From Branchiostoma floridae (Eukaryota > Chordata > Leptocardii > Amphioxiformes > Branchiostomatidae), in contig NC_049991.1 of the NCBI RefSeq assembly GCF_000003815.2, positions 9,804,506 through 9,868,505 on the forward strand: a stretch of 64,000 bases of DNA, given 5' to 3'. The notes under the pieces were generated by a model, which ran no database searches, had not been told where the DNA came from, and was given only the letters and a program-made list of their open reading frames with translations. Position 1 is the stretch's first letter. The number at the start of each line of letters is the position of its first letter. This document shows positions 47,901 through 61,300 of this stretch, piece by piece. The position numbers and the translations under genes are program-made.

Positions 47901-50900
47901 CACGCAGAGGACAGGGACAGGCGGCGGGGTCTCACACATAAGTTCTGCCTCAACACACAACAGGAGTTCAAATGGCAGGGAACGGTGCACGGCAACAAGG
48001 CCCTGACGGTCTCAACCCTCCGGCTGACCCTGGTTCACCTGGAGAACTCCATTCCCAAGCCCTTCCTGCACCCCCACTGGGCCACGTTTCGCACCAACTG
48101 GATCAAGGCGGTCCACATGTGCACTGCTCCCAAGGAGTTTGCCCTGGCCCTGTCTATCTTTGAGAGTGTGGTGAAGCCATGTGTGCTGCTGAATGTATGG
48201 AGGGACTCCCTGGGACATGTCAGGTACGATCAAGCATTTGTAAGATATAGCTTTCTGTGTATAACGTTCATGTACATGTGCATCGTACAGTATGTTGGTA
48301 TCATTTAGGCCACAGCAATTTGCAAGTAAATTTTTTGGATGGTATCCATGTTATCATTGATTTTTACCAGATTTACGAAAAAACATAAGAGATATACTTG
48401 TCCTCCGGTAGTGGTTAACATGGCAAGAAAATAGCTAAAGTGGGAAAATATGAGTGTATTTGTAAAAGTGATACAAGTTTGGCAGTTATACTTATAGAAG
48501 TAAAATTGGTCACAGCCTTGAGTGTAGTTGATAAGTGATGCTAGGCTACCACACTAGTGTCACTTTTTGTACTTCTTGAAATAATAGCTTACAGTAACTT
48601 AGCAACAGGCTAGTTACTGTAGTTACTTAGCAACATTGATATGCATTATACTATTTATAGATAATGTTTATCTTTGCATGGTTGTGAAACATTTGTATCT
48701 CCATCCTTGTTTTTTCCTTGTGCATTGATTTGTTCATTATTAATTGTCATAAACCCATCAGGTTGCAGCGGGTTACGGCTCTGGAGAAGGATGACAAGAA
48801 GAAGAAGAAAGACCAGGGAAAGTTGTTTGAGGAGGAAGAGGTCGAAAATCCAGTGTATGTCAAGTACACCATCCCACTGAAACATCAGGTGAGACACTTA
48901 GAACTTCAGGCCTTTCACTTTGCATTGTATAGGACAAAATGTCATTGTTGTGTGTGAGTGTTGAGTAGGCCCATTTAAACATTTATAGCTGTTCCTTTTT
49001 AAACCAAATGAGAAATGTTGGCTTGCTTTGCTCATCTGTATATGGTGTGTGTGTTTGTGTAGCTCCTTTTGTTTCTTTAAAAGTTACCTTGACCTCCCTA
49101 TATTTGCTGGTTTTATATTATTCTGTGTGTGTTTGCCATGCAGGTGTGGAAGTTGAAGGGAGAGGAGTACCGTATCACAGGAATGGGGGGCTGGATGTGG
49201 CTAAGTGCCACCAGGACGCCACGCTTCCAGCCGGCCCTCCCCGTCCCAGACACCACCAAACCTCTCCCAGGCATCAAGGATCCCGTCCCAGAATCCTCCA
49301 TCAAGGAGGAGGGGGCGGCAGGGGCTGCCAAAAACTACCTGGATGCCAAGGTCAAAGTTGAAGAACCAGAGATCTCTCCTGTCAAACAGAAAGCCAAAGA
49401 TGGAGAGGAGCCAATGGATGTGGATGTCATGAGTACACCCATGAAAGAGGAGAATATGGAAGTTGATCAGGAGTCCTCTGCCAAAAGGAAAGAAAAAGCA
49501 AAGGTCAAAGTTGAGACTCCAGGTTTGAAGGGGTTAAAGCGGAAAGCAGACTACTGGGAAAAGGGTCTAGGGATTGAGACAATCAATGTAAGTGAAGGGT
49601 TAAAAAAGCACTTACTGTACAAAAAGCTCAAGCCAACCAAACTGGACGGTTTCCTGGACAGGAGAGAGAAACAGTTTGACCTTGAACAGAGGCAGATTCT
49701 GTCATCGGGGCCGCAGGGTGTCAAGGTTGAAGGACAAAAGGTTGAGGTTAAGAAGGAGGGAAGTGTAGCTGCAGGAGCGGCACAGTCCACTACAGGGTCT
49801 TCTGGGAACCAAGCGTCTGTTGCCAAAACAGTGACCTCGCCTGCTGCTGTCACCACGGCAACTACATCGCTTACGTTGCCTGCACTCTCGACCAAGGTTA
49901 CCAAACCATTACCCACACCAGCTGCTGTGAAAGCAGCTTCAAGCCCAACCCCCCAGGCCAGTTCTCCAGAGAAGCCATCTACCAAGTCTGGCCTGGGGAG
50001 CCCAGAAGGTGATCCCAAGACATTCGAAAATGCATTTAAAAACTTCCTCGGAATTCCCGAACCCATCGCAAATGGAGAAGTTGACTCCTCTCAGTCTCAG
50101 ATGAACAGTATGGTTTCCAAAGGTTGTCACCAGTGTTACTCTCCCTCCTGTTTGTCAGGTTCAGGGTCATGTTACTCTACTGTGTGTAGGTGGCAGAGAC
50201 ACATAGCAAGAAGTCATGGAGAGGCTGACAAGGCAGTAGTCTCTCCTGACAGGACTAAGCAGCACCTCTCCCCTGTATCAGGGAAATCAGATACAAACAC
50301 AGACACAAACACAGACCCTGACACAGCTTGTGGCAGAAAAGGTGTTCCCAACGGGTCCATTTTGGATGGTATGGTCTCCTCCAGGGGTTCTGAGGTCCCT
50401 GTGAGCGGAGCATCGTCGCTGTTGTCCAGCATTGTTAGTCAGTCTAAAGGGCAGGTCCCGGCAGCCTGCAGTACTGCACAAACTGCCTGCACAGGGGTGG
50501 CAACACAGGGTACAAATGCAGTGCCTACGAATGTGCCAAGCACCAATGTGGGACCAACTTCAGCCTTACCACAAGGCAACAACTGTGGCAGCCCAGTCGG
50601 TACAGTCCAGGGATGTGGGGAAAATGACAGCTCATTAACAAACAAAACGCAGCAGGCAAGCACGCAGTCATCGCCCTCTGTTACAGAGAGAGTGCAACCG
50701 CCATTAACAAATTGTGTTGGTTACGCTAGTCCAGCAAAGACCAAAACTACGGCTGCTACCGTCTCCCCTGTATCTGCCACTGCAACAACAAATACAGCAA
50801 AGTCTCTTCCATTCGGTAATGGGGTAAGTGGTATGGTGACAACAGTAGCAAGCATTGATGGGGTGGTAAGAACAGTTCATACTGTAACCAAGTCAGTTGT

Positions 50901-52288
50901 GAAGACCACCACTCAAAGTTCCACCCACACAGTTGTAAGGACTCAACAGTCGGGTACTGTTGCTCAAACATCAACTGTTAGTAGTTCAATGGCTGCTACT
51001 GTCAATGCCACAAAAACTGAAACTAGTTCCAAAGTATTGAGTTCTGGAATTGCAAGCAAAGGTACTTCAAGTGTTGTTACTTCTCAAGCATCTGCTGTGA
51101 AAGCATCTCTCACTGTTTCGAAGTCCGATGGCGACGTAACGTACTCGACCACAGGAAAGGTGTACCTTGCAAAGTTTACCAGAGTCAAGAAGAAGAAAAG
51201 TCAGAAAGTTTTACTTCCAAGTAGTAATAAGTTTTCCACTCGAGTAGGGAAGAAGAGCATATTTATCCTCCCACCCCAAGAGCTCAGGAAGCTTGCCAGG
51301 CGAGGGGCAAATAAGGAAGTTGCGTGCTTCAAGTATGATGCCAAAATGGTGGGTGCCCACTGGCCTTATTTAGCTCCAAGGCCAACCTTCCGGCTTGCTT
51401 GGCGGTACCACGTGCAAATACTGCGTTCACTGTCGTCCGTGGCCTCGCTGATACGAGTCCTGTGGGCGTGTTTGCGTTGGGAGGACATGAGTATCAAGCC
51501 ACCGACGGGGACATCCAACACGATAACGACAGAAACAGAGATCACTACGACAGAAATTACCAAGAGAAGAGACGTGGGGACGTTTGGTCTGCGGTCAGAG
51601 TACTGCGTGAGGAAGATCATCTGTCCAATCAACACACCTTCTCAAAAAGGTACTCTAATTCTTGACATTTTTGTTCAGTTTGCAGTTTATTTGATGACTG
51701 CTTCACCATAAGATTGAAACCTGTGTTTGCATTACTGTACAGTATGTAATGTAGTGCTACTGCAAACCACTGTTAACACTCCATTTCGTCCCTAATAATT
51801 GCAAAATCATATCCCTGCAAACATAAGTATTGTTTGTGTTCATTGTGTTCTGCTGTTTTTCTGTTATGTGATACATGTATATCTGACTGAAATACTTGGT
51901 ATACATCTACATGTATTACTGAATTTTTGTGATGATGCATGTTTCAATGTGAAATATAGCAATGCAAGCTGAAGATACATGTACTTTTTTGTATTTGTCT
52001 TGATGGAGTAAAAGAGAGATCATTAGTGATGTTCTCCTATGGGTACCAAAATATGGACGTGCAAGAGTAGGAAGACCATGTAAAACTTATCTACACCACA
52101 TTTGAGAAGACACTTACTGTTTAATGGAAGATCTGCCCAAGGCAATGAATGGAGGATAGTGTTGGATGGAGAGATAGAGTCATGTTCATCTGTGCAACCA
52201 GCACGACAGTATGGTGATGATTATGATGATATGTTTGCATATGGAGGATAGGGATGGATAGAGGGAGAGAGTCATGTTCATCCGACCA

Positions 52289-52322
<34 letters not shown>

Positions 52323-55300
52323 TGTTTGCGTATGGAGGATAGGGATGGATGGAGGGAGAGAGTCATGTTCGTCCGTACGATTGGATGATGATGATGATGT
52401 GTTTGTGTTTTACAGAAACCCACCGTCCACAGAGGAAGGGTCTCCGCTCCAGTTCCCAGACACCCAAGGCTGAGGCCCCCCAGCCCAGCGGCCCCATGGT
52501 GATAGAGACCTGGGTGCCGGAGGAGGACCTGGAACTATGGGAGATCAGACAGTTTGCTGAGAAGTAAGCTTGCTATGTTTGTTTCTTTTGCACAACCAGT
52601 ACATGTATAAACTGCCTTTAGGGTTAACAGTACTTCCACTAACTGTACAAGTTGCACAAACTACACTGTACTGTGTAGTGTGAGGTTTGATTCACTGACA
52701 CTGGGATAGACTCCTACTCTTACTGTAGGAGCTGAAATTACACCTGTATAATTGATGTCTATGGGTTACATACCATTTTGGGGGGACTCTACTTTACTCT
52801 ACAGTAACTGTTGTTTTTATTTCTTTCATTTATTTGAGGCTCATGACTTTTTTATTGGATTTGTGTGGTGAGTCATAAAGATTTAAGCCACATACAAGTA
52901 TTTTCAACATATTTTGACACGACAAACAAAATAGAACATTAAATAGAATACTCCTGGATAAGCATTCCTACACAAAAAAATCTCGTTTGTCATAAAGATA
53001 AATGGTGTGGATAAGTGTCTTCAGCAAAGGCCAACATTTTGGACCATTGGCAATACAAGTTTGGTTACCAAGTCTGTAACATTATGGCCATTGTATAACT
53101 TGTACCTTGTAAGCATAGCATTGCTTGCTGCAGTGTTGACCGCCATGTCTGGTGTTCCAGGCTAGAGAAGCAGCAGGAGCAGGCCCGTCAGAAGGTGGCC
53201 CAGGCGGAGGCTGCGACCAAGGCTGAGCAGGTGAAGGCCCAGCTGGAGGTGCAGCTGAAGCAGCAGAGGCAGGCCATGCAGCAGAAACGCCTGCAGGAAC
53301 AGGCTACCAAGACAAAAACACAGGTCCACATATATACATGGTTCTACACATGTAGTCTACAGGACAATAGTGAAAGAAAGGTGTTTTTTGTATGTAGGCA
53401 GGGTAAATTGGAGTACCATTCAGGGCTAGTAATATGCAGCAGAAATGTCTGCAGGAACAGGCTACCAAGACAAAAACACAGGTCCACAAATACCCAAGGT
53501 TCTAGTCTATAGGAGAGAGTGAAAGAAAGGTGTTTTACATTTTGTATATACAGTGTACTAATATAGGCAGTGAGATCTTAAAAACATTTTAGAATACCAT
53601 TCAGGGCTTGAAATACTGGGTGCACATGCACTGTCTTTAGTGCACCTAGAATTGGAGATGTGCGCTTAAATTTTGACATGGGGTCCACTGATGTGTGAAT
53701 TGTTTTGTGACATTTAACTTAATTTCATGCTGTGCACCAGAATTTTTTAGTGTTTAGTGTATCTAAATGTGTAGTTAGGTAAGGAGCACCACTGCATGTA
53801 TTAGTAGTAGTCCACTGTATTCTGCTGATGCAGTGGTCTGGACACTCTGCATGTATTCCCCAAAATAAATTCAAGCTCTGCCATTGATGAACCTTCATTG
53901 TATTTTCTAGATAGAGAAGGCAGATAGGGTGTCTCTTTAGGAAGTATTAAGGGCATGAGCAACTTGAGAAGTTTATCTTTTTTTCATGTAACCAGATAAG
54001 TGTAATGATGATTGTTTCACATTTCTCTACAGACACCACAGACTCCCCAAGCCACCCCGAAGGTTGTCACTGTGTCCATCACCCCCGAGCAGATGAAGTT
54101 GGTACAGTCCGGCGGGGCGACACCAGTCACCAGTATCACCACGGCGACCACAGCTGTGGTGCAGACCCCGACAGGTGTGAAGAAGGTGCAGATACCTGTC
54201 CGGAGGATCATCACTGTTGGAGGGGCTGCAGCCGCGGCAAGGGCATCAGCTGCCTCCTCAGGTGGGTGGACTTGCGGGGTCACGGGGTCATTGGAAGATA
54301 CTACTAATTCACCAAAGATATTGTTTTTGGTCTGTTGTGTTATCTCGAATATTTTGCACATGCTAGTCAGGTTAAACATAGTGTGACAGGAAGTGGTCAA
54401 TGAACATGATGTGAAATGTTAATTAAAATCGTATGTTCATAATTGAGGAACTACAATTAATCAAGACATGAGAAACTACAAATAGTTCTTGTGAGAGATG
54501 TTTGAACTCTTGTTTTACAGGCATTCTTGGAACCACCAAGACAACTCCAAGTCTTCTGCCCGCTGTATCCAAGCAGACCTTCCCACCTTACCCGTCCCAG
54601 GGGATGACAGCCACCCTCTCCGGTACCCCCACCTCCTCAACAATGGTACGGCTTCCCATCTCACAGCTGCAGCAGGCAGGAGGCAAGGTAGGAATGAAAA
54701 CAGTGGAAAAAACTCTCGTCTCTCTTGTCTTCATTTTTGACTTAGTTATACCCCAATTTAAACAGGAAACAAAGTGTCTTGTATAGGCTACTGGAGAAAT
54801 TCCAAAGAAGGACTTCTTCCATTTTCATTGTTTTGAGATATGTACTAAATTGCATATGTAGATTAGCACCAGGGCATAGTAAATGGTAGGGTAACTGTGT
54901 AAGATTAAAGGAAAAGTGCCAAGAAAAGTCAAGTGTATTGTACAATGTAAAATTGTTGGATCAGGATTCTGACAAGGGGAGTTTGTAAGGGCAGTGGGGA
55001 AGGTGATCCTGTAGCCTGTATAAACATGTATGCAACTGTCACATTATAGTCAACATCATCAGTTGCGGGACAAGAAGGCAAGATCTGACTCAACGGGCTA
55101 AAGTAGGAGATATAGAGTCCCCAAACGTCCCCAATTATAAGATATTTCGTAGAGAATATGTTGATGTTCCTGTTCTTTTCCCTCAGATCCAGTTCAAGAC
55201 CGTGACAGTACAGGCCCCAGTCCTGGGACAAGGCCAAACACAGGTCATCCAGGGTCAGGGTGTGTCGAGTCAAGGTCAAGGACAGGTGCTGCAGGCCCAC

Positions 55301-58300
55301 ATGACCCCCCAGGGTGTGCTCCAGTATCGTCTGATCAAGCCTACAGGCCAGGCAGTACAGGCACAGGTGGTGGCCAGCACACAGGGACAGGCTGTACAGG
55401 TAAGGCTGTAGAAAGTGTGTTCTAAGGGGGAGGGGGGCAGGGACAGAACATGACTGACTGACAGGCAGTACATGCACTGCACACAGGGACAGGCTGTACA
55501 GGTAAAGACGTAGAAAGAATGTTCTGAGGGGAGGGGGACGGGGACAGGACTGATGACAGTTGACAGGTTTAAATGTCCTCTGTAGCCATGTGACACAACA
55601 AGTATGACTAGTAATGTGATAATAAGTGCATAATCAAGAATAATATGGATATGAGTTTTATGATCATATGCTAATATTTAATTTCCAATACAAAAGATTA
55701 ATTTTCTGGCTTGTATCTTGTGACCCTGCAGTCCCAGACTGCCCAGATCCAGGTGCAGGCTGGTGCGACCAGTCAGACGGTGCAGGTGCCAGTCCAGACC
55801 CAGCAACAGGTGCAAGCACACCCACAGGTGGTGGTCAAGCCCTCACAGGTCAGTAGGGCGGCACCATAGCACTGACAAGCACAGTTTATGTACAGTGCCA
55901 CCTACAGTGAATTGTAGATGTACATGCCAATGCCTTGTCTCAGTGTTAGTTTTAGCTGGTGTTTGAGCAGTGTTTCCTTTGCATATTGCTGTATGCTTGC
56001 TCCACTTCCTCTTGGAAATGCCACCAAGTTTTCAGGATCTCCACTTGATCATGTAAGAGAGTATTCATGCAGTGAAGTTGAAACTCCTGAACATGAATAC
56101 GTAGATTTCTTTGTCGTAGAGGTCAGTCAGCTAGATTTGTAGTTTCATCCAAACCATTTACATGTATGACCTTGTATTTTGCCCGGTGGCCATGATACAA
56201 TGACTTATTTTGCTCTTGTTCCCAGAGCGGTGCTGTACAGGGTACAGTCCAGGCCCAAGGCCAGGCTGTCCAGGGACAGCGCCTCATCTTACCAGCTGTT
56301 AACACTCAGGTATTCACATTTTCTTTTTACTCTTAGATAAGGGACAAATTTTGATATTTGTTCTACTGTACCAGGCTTTCAACTTTTACAAAGTACAGTG
56401 ACTGTACTACTAACGCTGCAACCTGTCCTGATACAACAGATCGCTCAATGAATTTGTTGATAAAAAAAACTTTTAAACAACAGATAGTGAGTCAGTGAGT
56501 GAAATCTTGCCCCATATTCCAATTATGAAATCAAGGTCTACACAATCCAATTTTGGTTGCTGTATTGTTCCTCAGCGATCACTGTCTAAAAGAAAGGTGG
56601 CCTAACATGTAACATGTTCTCCAGGGTGCTAGTGCAACTGTCCAGACCAGTGCAGCCTCTGTGTCCGGGCAGGTGTCTGGTCAGCCCTTGCAGGGCCAGG
56701 CCACCGTGTCTCAGACCCCGGGGATGCAGACCCAACCCCTGAAGATCCAGACGGCCCAGGGACAGACCATCGTGTTACAGCCACAGTCCCTGGTCACTCC
56801 GACTGGACAGGCCCAGCTGCTCCCTGGACAGCAGATCTTTAGGGCCACCATGCCTGACGGGACGGTCAAGCATTTCATCATCACACCCAAGATCGTCACT
56901 CAGAGTAAGTCGGAGCAACAGTCATTCATAGAAAAGTGGCATTTACACAATTTCTGTAATGGTTGAAGTACAAAGTATGATATACCGTTGTTTGGTTCTG
57001 GAAGGTATGGTGGAACAGGTGTTTCTTGCAGCCTCTTTCTTGTTAGAAGACACCTTTTCAAGGTCGTCATACAAAAAAATACATTTTGTTTAGACTTATT
57101 TGAAAAAATGCACGCACAAAAAAAAACATACTGTTTATACTTATTTGAAAGGAACACTTCTTACAGTTGGATAAATGATATCTTGTGTCTATTGACTTTT
57201 TGCTAGATGCCATTATTTTACTTGTACATTATTTTACTTGTACATTTATGTCCCTTCCCTTTTTCCCAACCTCCCACAGCTGTGCAGCCCACCACCAGCA
57301 CTCCGCAGCCCATCAAGAACGTGGTGAGCCTGCAGACGCCCAGCGTGCAGCAGAAAATCCTGCAGATGCAGCAGCAGCACCAGCAGCAGCAGCTGGCCGC
57401 CATCCAGGAGGCCCAGAAGAAGGACAGGGAGCTGCAGCAGAAATATCAGCAGCAGTTGATGCAGAAACAGGTAGGGGGCGCTTCTTGGCTCATTACCCCA
57501 ATAGCAGTACTGGAAAATAACATTCAGGTTTTGTTGGCAATGTTTTAGTATAAATTCCTGTGAAGTATTAATATTATAGAATACATTTTTGTATGTACAG
57601 TCAAACCTGTCTATAGTGGCCACTCAAGGGACCGGACAAATGTGGCCACTATAGACAGGTGGCCTCTGTATAGAGGTGGTAACTTGTAGATAAAATACCC
57701 AAGGGACCGACAAAAAGTGGCCACTATGGACAGGTGGCCCCTCTGTAGAGGTGGCCCCTAATACAGGTTTGACTGTACATGTATGTCTTTGGGAAAAGGA
57801 TAGAAGCAAGTAGACTTTAGTGGATAATGCAACATACAATAGTGTTGAAAGGCTCTTGTTTACCATGATTCTAGGAAATATAGTTTGATCCACTGTTTTG
57901 ACTTACATACGTGTAGTAGGTGGCTTGTACAATGTTTCTTGTGCTGGAGTTTGATGAATACGAAGTTAATTTGGTAACTTACAAGATGGTAGCTGATGTA
58001 CAAACTTTGTGCTACAGGAGTTGAAGCTATGGATCATCATATTTCTTGATAAACATGATATCTTTTTTTTTTACTGTTAAGTAGGGTGCCCTTTAAAGCC
58101 ATCAGCAAAAGTTAGAAAGGCAGCTTTTCAGTGGTTACTTGAAATTTCAAAGAAAGTTGTGTAGAAAGCCAAATACCTGCCTCTGGATTCTATTTAACAA
58201 TAGTATAAAGAATTGTACCGAAAACATTGCGTGAAACAAATGGTAAAAGTAGCGCAAACATTAATCATACTCTTATTTCTCGTTTCCGGAGCTTTCTGAT

Positions 58301-61300
58301 TCACCATTGGCAGTTGGAAAACAAGCAAAGGTACGGCTGAAGTACAGGTCAAAACATGCCATCCCTGAAAAATTGACCAGTAAACCAAAACTGTATGCAG
58401 GAAGGAAAACAAAAAAGGACAAGGCCAATGTTTTTACCTGTAGTTTGAGTTTGTTTCTTTAACAGTGTGGATTTCTGTTTGAACCTTTAGAATTGTAAAG
58501 ATTGCTTGAGCCTGTGTTGTAGCATGCCTTTAAAGGCTTGACATTTTTTTTCTAAACTCACCTTGTGTGCGGTGCACTAACACATCCGTGATCATAGTGA
58601 AAAGTAGTTAACGTAAACCTTACAACTATGAAGAGCCCTTGATATACCCACAGATATTTCTTTTGGCAAAATTACTCATGTTGACAAACATTCAGTAGAG
58701 GCTAAACAAGAAAGTAGTTAAAGAAATCTCAGCCAAGTTGAAAATATTTTGATCCATTTGATGTCACAACTTAGTTTACATTTATTCTGTGAATTGATAA
58801 TAGGAACATAGGAACGTTTCAAAGTCTATCATTTTCAACTGTGACAAGCTTTATCGTACTGTGTATCAAAACTAGACACAGCTCTTACAATGTATGTATA
58901 ACTAAACACTTGTTACAATGGCCAAAAACTTATTATAATAATCCTTCCTCTAAACTAAAATGTATGGCTATTATTGACTCGTTTAAAGAGTGTGATCTTC
59001 AAACACACTGCCACAATATTTGAGATTATTTACATTCCATACCTGAAAGATATTTGATTCTGTATGATGCTAACAAACAAGAGTAGATAGTTTGTAGTAT
59101 ATCTTTACCATGGTGAAATGAATAACAGTCTGCATGTAGCTTGCACCTATGATACTTTTGTTATTTATTGTGTGTTTCTCCTACAGTAGAGGCAGTTATA
59201 GAACTGTGGTTGGTTTTGTTCCCCCAGGTGCAGATTAAGCAGAACAAGCTGATTGAGAACCTCCGTGCCAAACAGAAGACACTCACACCTGAGGAGAGAG
59301 AGGACAACCAAAGGTGGGAGAACGGTCCCATAGATACATGTACATGTATATGTACCCCCTTCCCACACCCACCCACCCAATATGTACAAGACATCTAACA
59401 TTTGCAAGCAAAAGTATTTACCCTCATAGGGTCTAGCCTAACATTTATACCAAGAAACAACACATATCCTATACCATAGGTTTGCCGTGTATGATAAACA
59501 GTGTAAAAACCAAAATGTTGATGTATTTTCATTGTTTAGAAGGGAAGAAGAAAGTGACCTGAAATAGCATGTTTCTCTTCTGTGAAGGAAAAATGTCACT
59601 ATCATGTATTCCATTAGTGAATTCTTTCCATGTACCTTTAGGACCAGCTTACTCAAGATATGCCAATAAAGTTGTGCCAAAAATGTGTGTAGTGGGAGGC
59701 TTGTTAAACCATTTTCTCCATGTCTGACCCTGTTGTCACCCCCCTCCCCTCCCTGCAGGATGATCGTGTGTAATCAGGTCATGAAGCACATCCTGGACAC
59801 GATCGACCGCGAGGAGAAGGCCGATCAGAAGAAACGCAAGAAGGAAGAGACGGCAGAACAGAAACGCAGCAAGGTCAGCTCCACTGTTTGTTTATTTATT
59901 TATTTGGTTCACATTCATCACAGTGAACAGGACAAGAGTAACAGGATACAGCCTTTTTCATAGCTTTTGTTTAAGCCAATAATGCTAACAAGTTGTAGTT
60001 AATATCATCATACACATACAGTTATGGTAATACATTGTATGCCTAACAGAAGTATCTCCAAATGCATACAAAAACGAATACATATGCAAAGGAGATAAGC
60101 AAGTCTGGCATAATATCATTCTGCAAATTGAATGTTAAAATGTTTGTTTTTCAACTTGTAGAACCTAACTGCAAAGCCTAGGTGATGTGCAGGTTGTGCA
60201 TTGTTGTATAATGTAATAGATAGTACAGTAAATATTGAAGGTTTGGTTTTACAGGCCATGGCTCTCAAACTGCAGACAACACTCTTCAAACACAAGGAGC
60301 AGCTGAGGAAAGACATGCTGAAAAAACGCTCTCTCATGGAGAAGGAGATTACAAAGGAAGTTCAGGTAGGGCTTAGTCTTTGGATAGGGATTCCTAATGT
60401 ATAATAGACAGTATTACAATTTCTTATAAGAATGTATAGGTTGGAAAGAAAAATTCAAATATTACACAGGAATTTTGCAAGATGAGTAAGGCCTGTTATT
60501 AAAAGAAGGACACAAGAGAGGAAGATTTTCAATAAATTTGAAAGATAACATTTGCAAGGAAATGCATTATGTGAACTTTCACATGGTGTAGCCTAACAAA
60601 CTACTCCTCTGATTATTCTTAAACAAAGGCATTTATTGTGTATGATAATGAGCTACATTATGTAATAGAACACCATAGGGTGTCTGACACACTTCCAGTA
60701 ACCATGGTGACAGCCGTCTGGTACGGGTCATATAATTTATTTGTTTGGAGAAGTGGAAGAGGAAGAAGAAGAAACAGTGCTAAAAACAATGTTTCCCTTC
60801 CGTGAAAGTAAACCTAGGTAAGAAATCACGGTTGTTACTTGATGCAGGATGAACTGAAACATGAACTGAAGAAGAAGGGTCACAAGAGAAAGGGGAGCGA
60901 GACAGCCTCCTCCGGTCTGGAAGACACGCCCAAGAAGAAGAAGAAAGCAGAGAAGCCTGCGAAGGCAGAAGGGAAGTCTAAGATGATCCGAACCAGCCAG
61001 TCTAGTAGGGACAAGGACAGGAAGCTGTACTGTGTCTGCAAGACTCCGTACGACGCAACACAGTGAGTAGATGTGATTCTTAGAAATGTTTTAGCGAACT
61101 TCTTTTGTTAAACATGTTTGCTCAGTACAAGGCCAAGAGACCACTTCTAGGTAGATTGAGTATACAAATTAGTGTGTTAAGTGAATGAATGTGTGTTTAC
61201 AAAGCAACAGGGACTTCAGCGAAAACTTGGTGACTTTGCACCTGTGGTGGGGATTTGTGAGTTTTGAAAGAAAACACTGAAGTAGAACTAACTTTGGATG

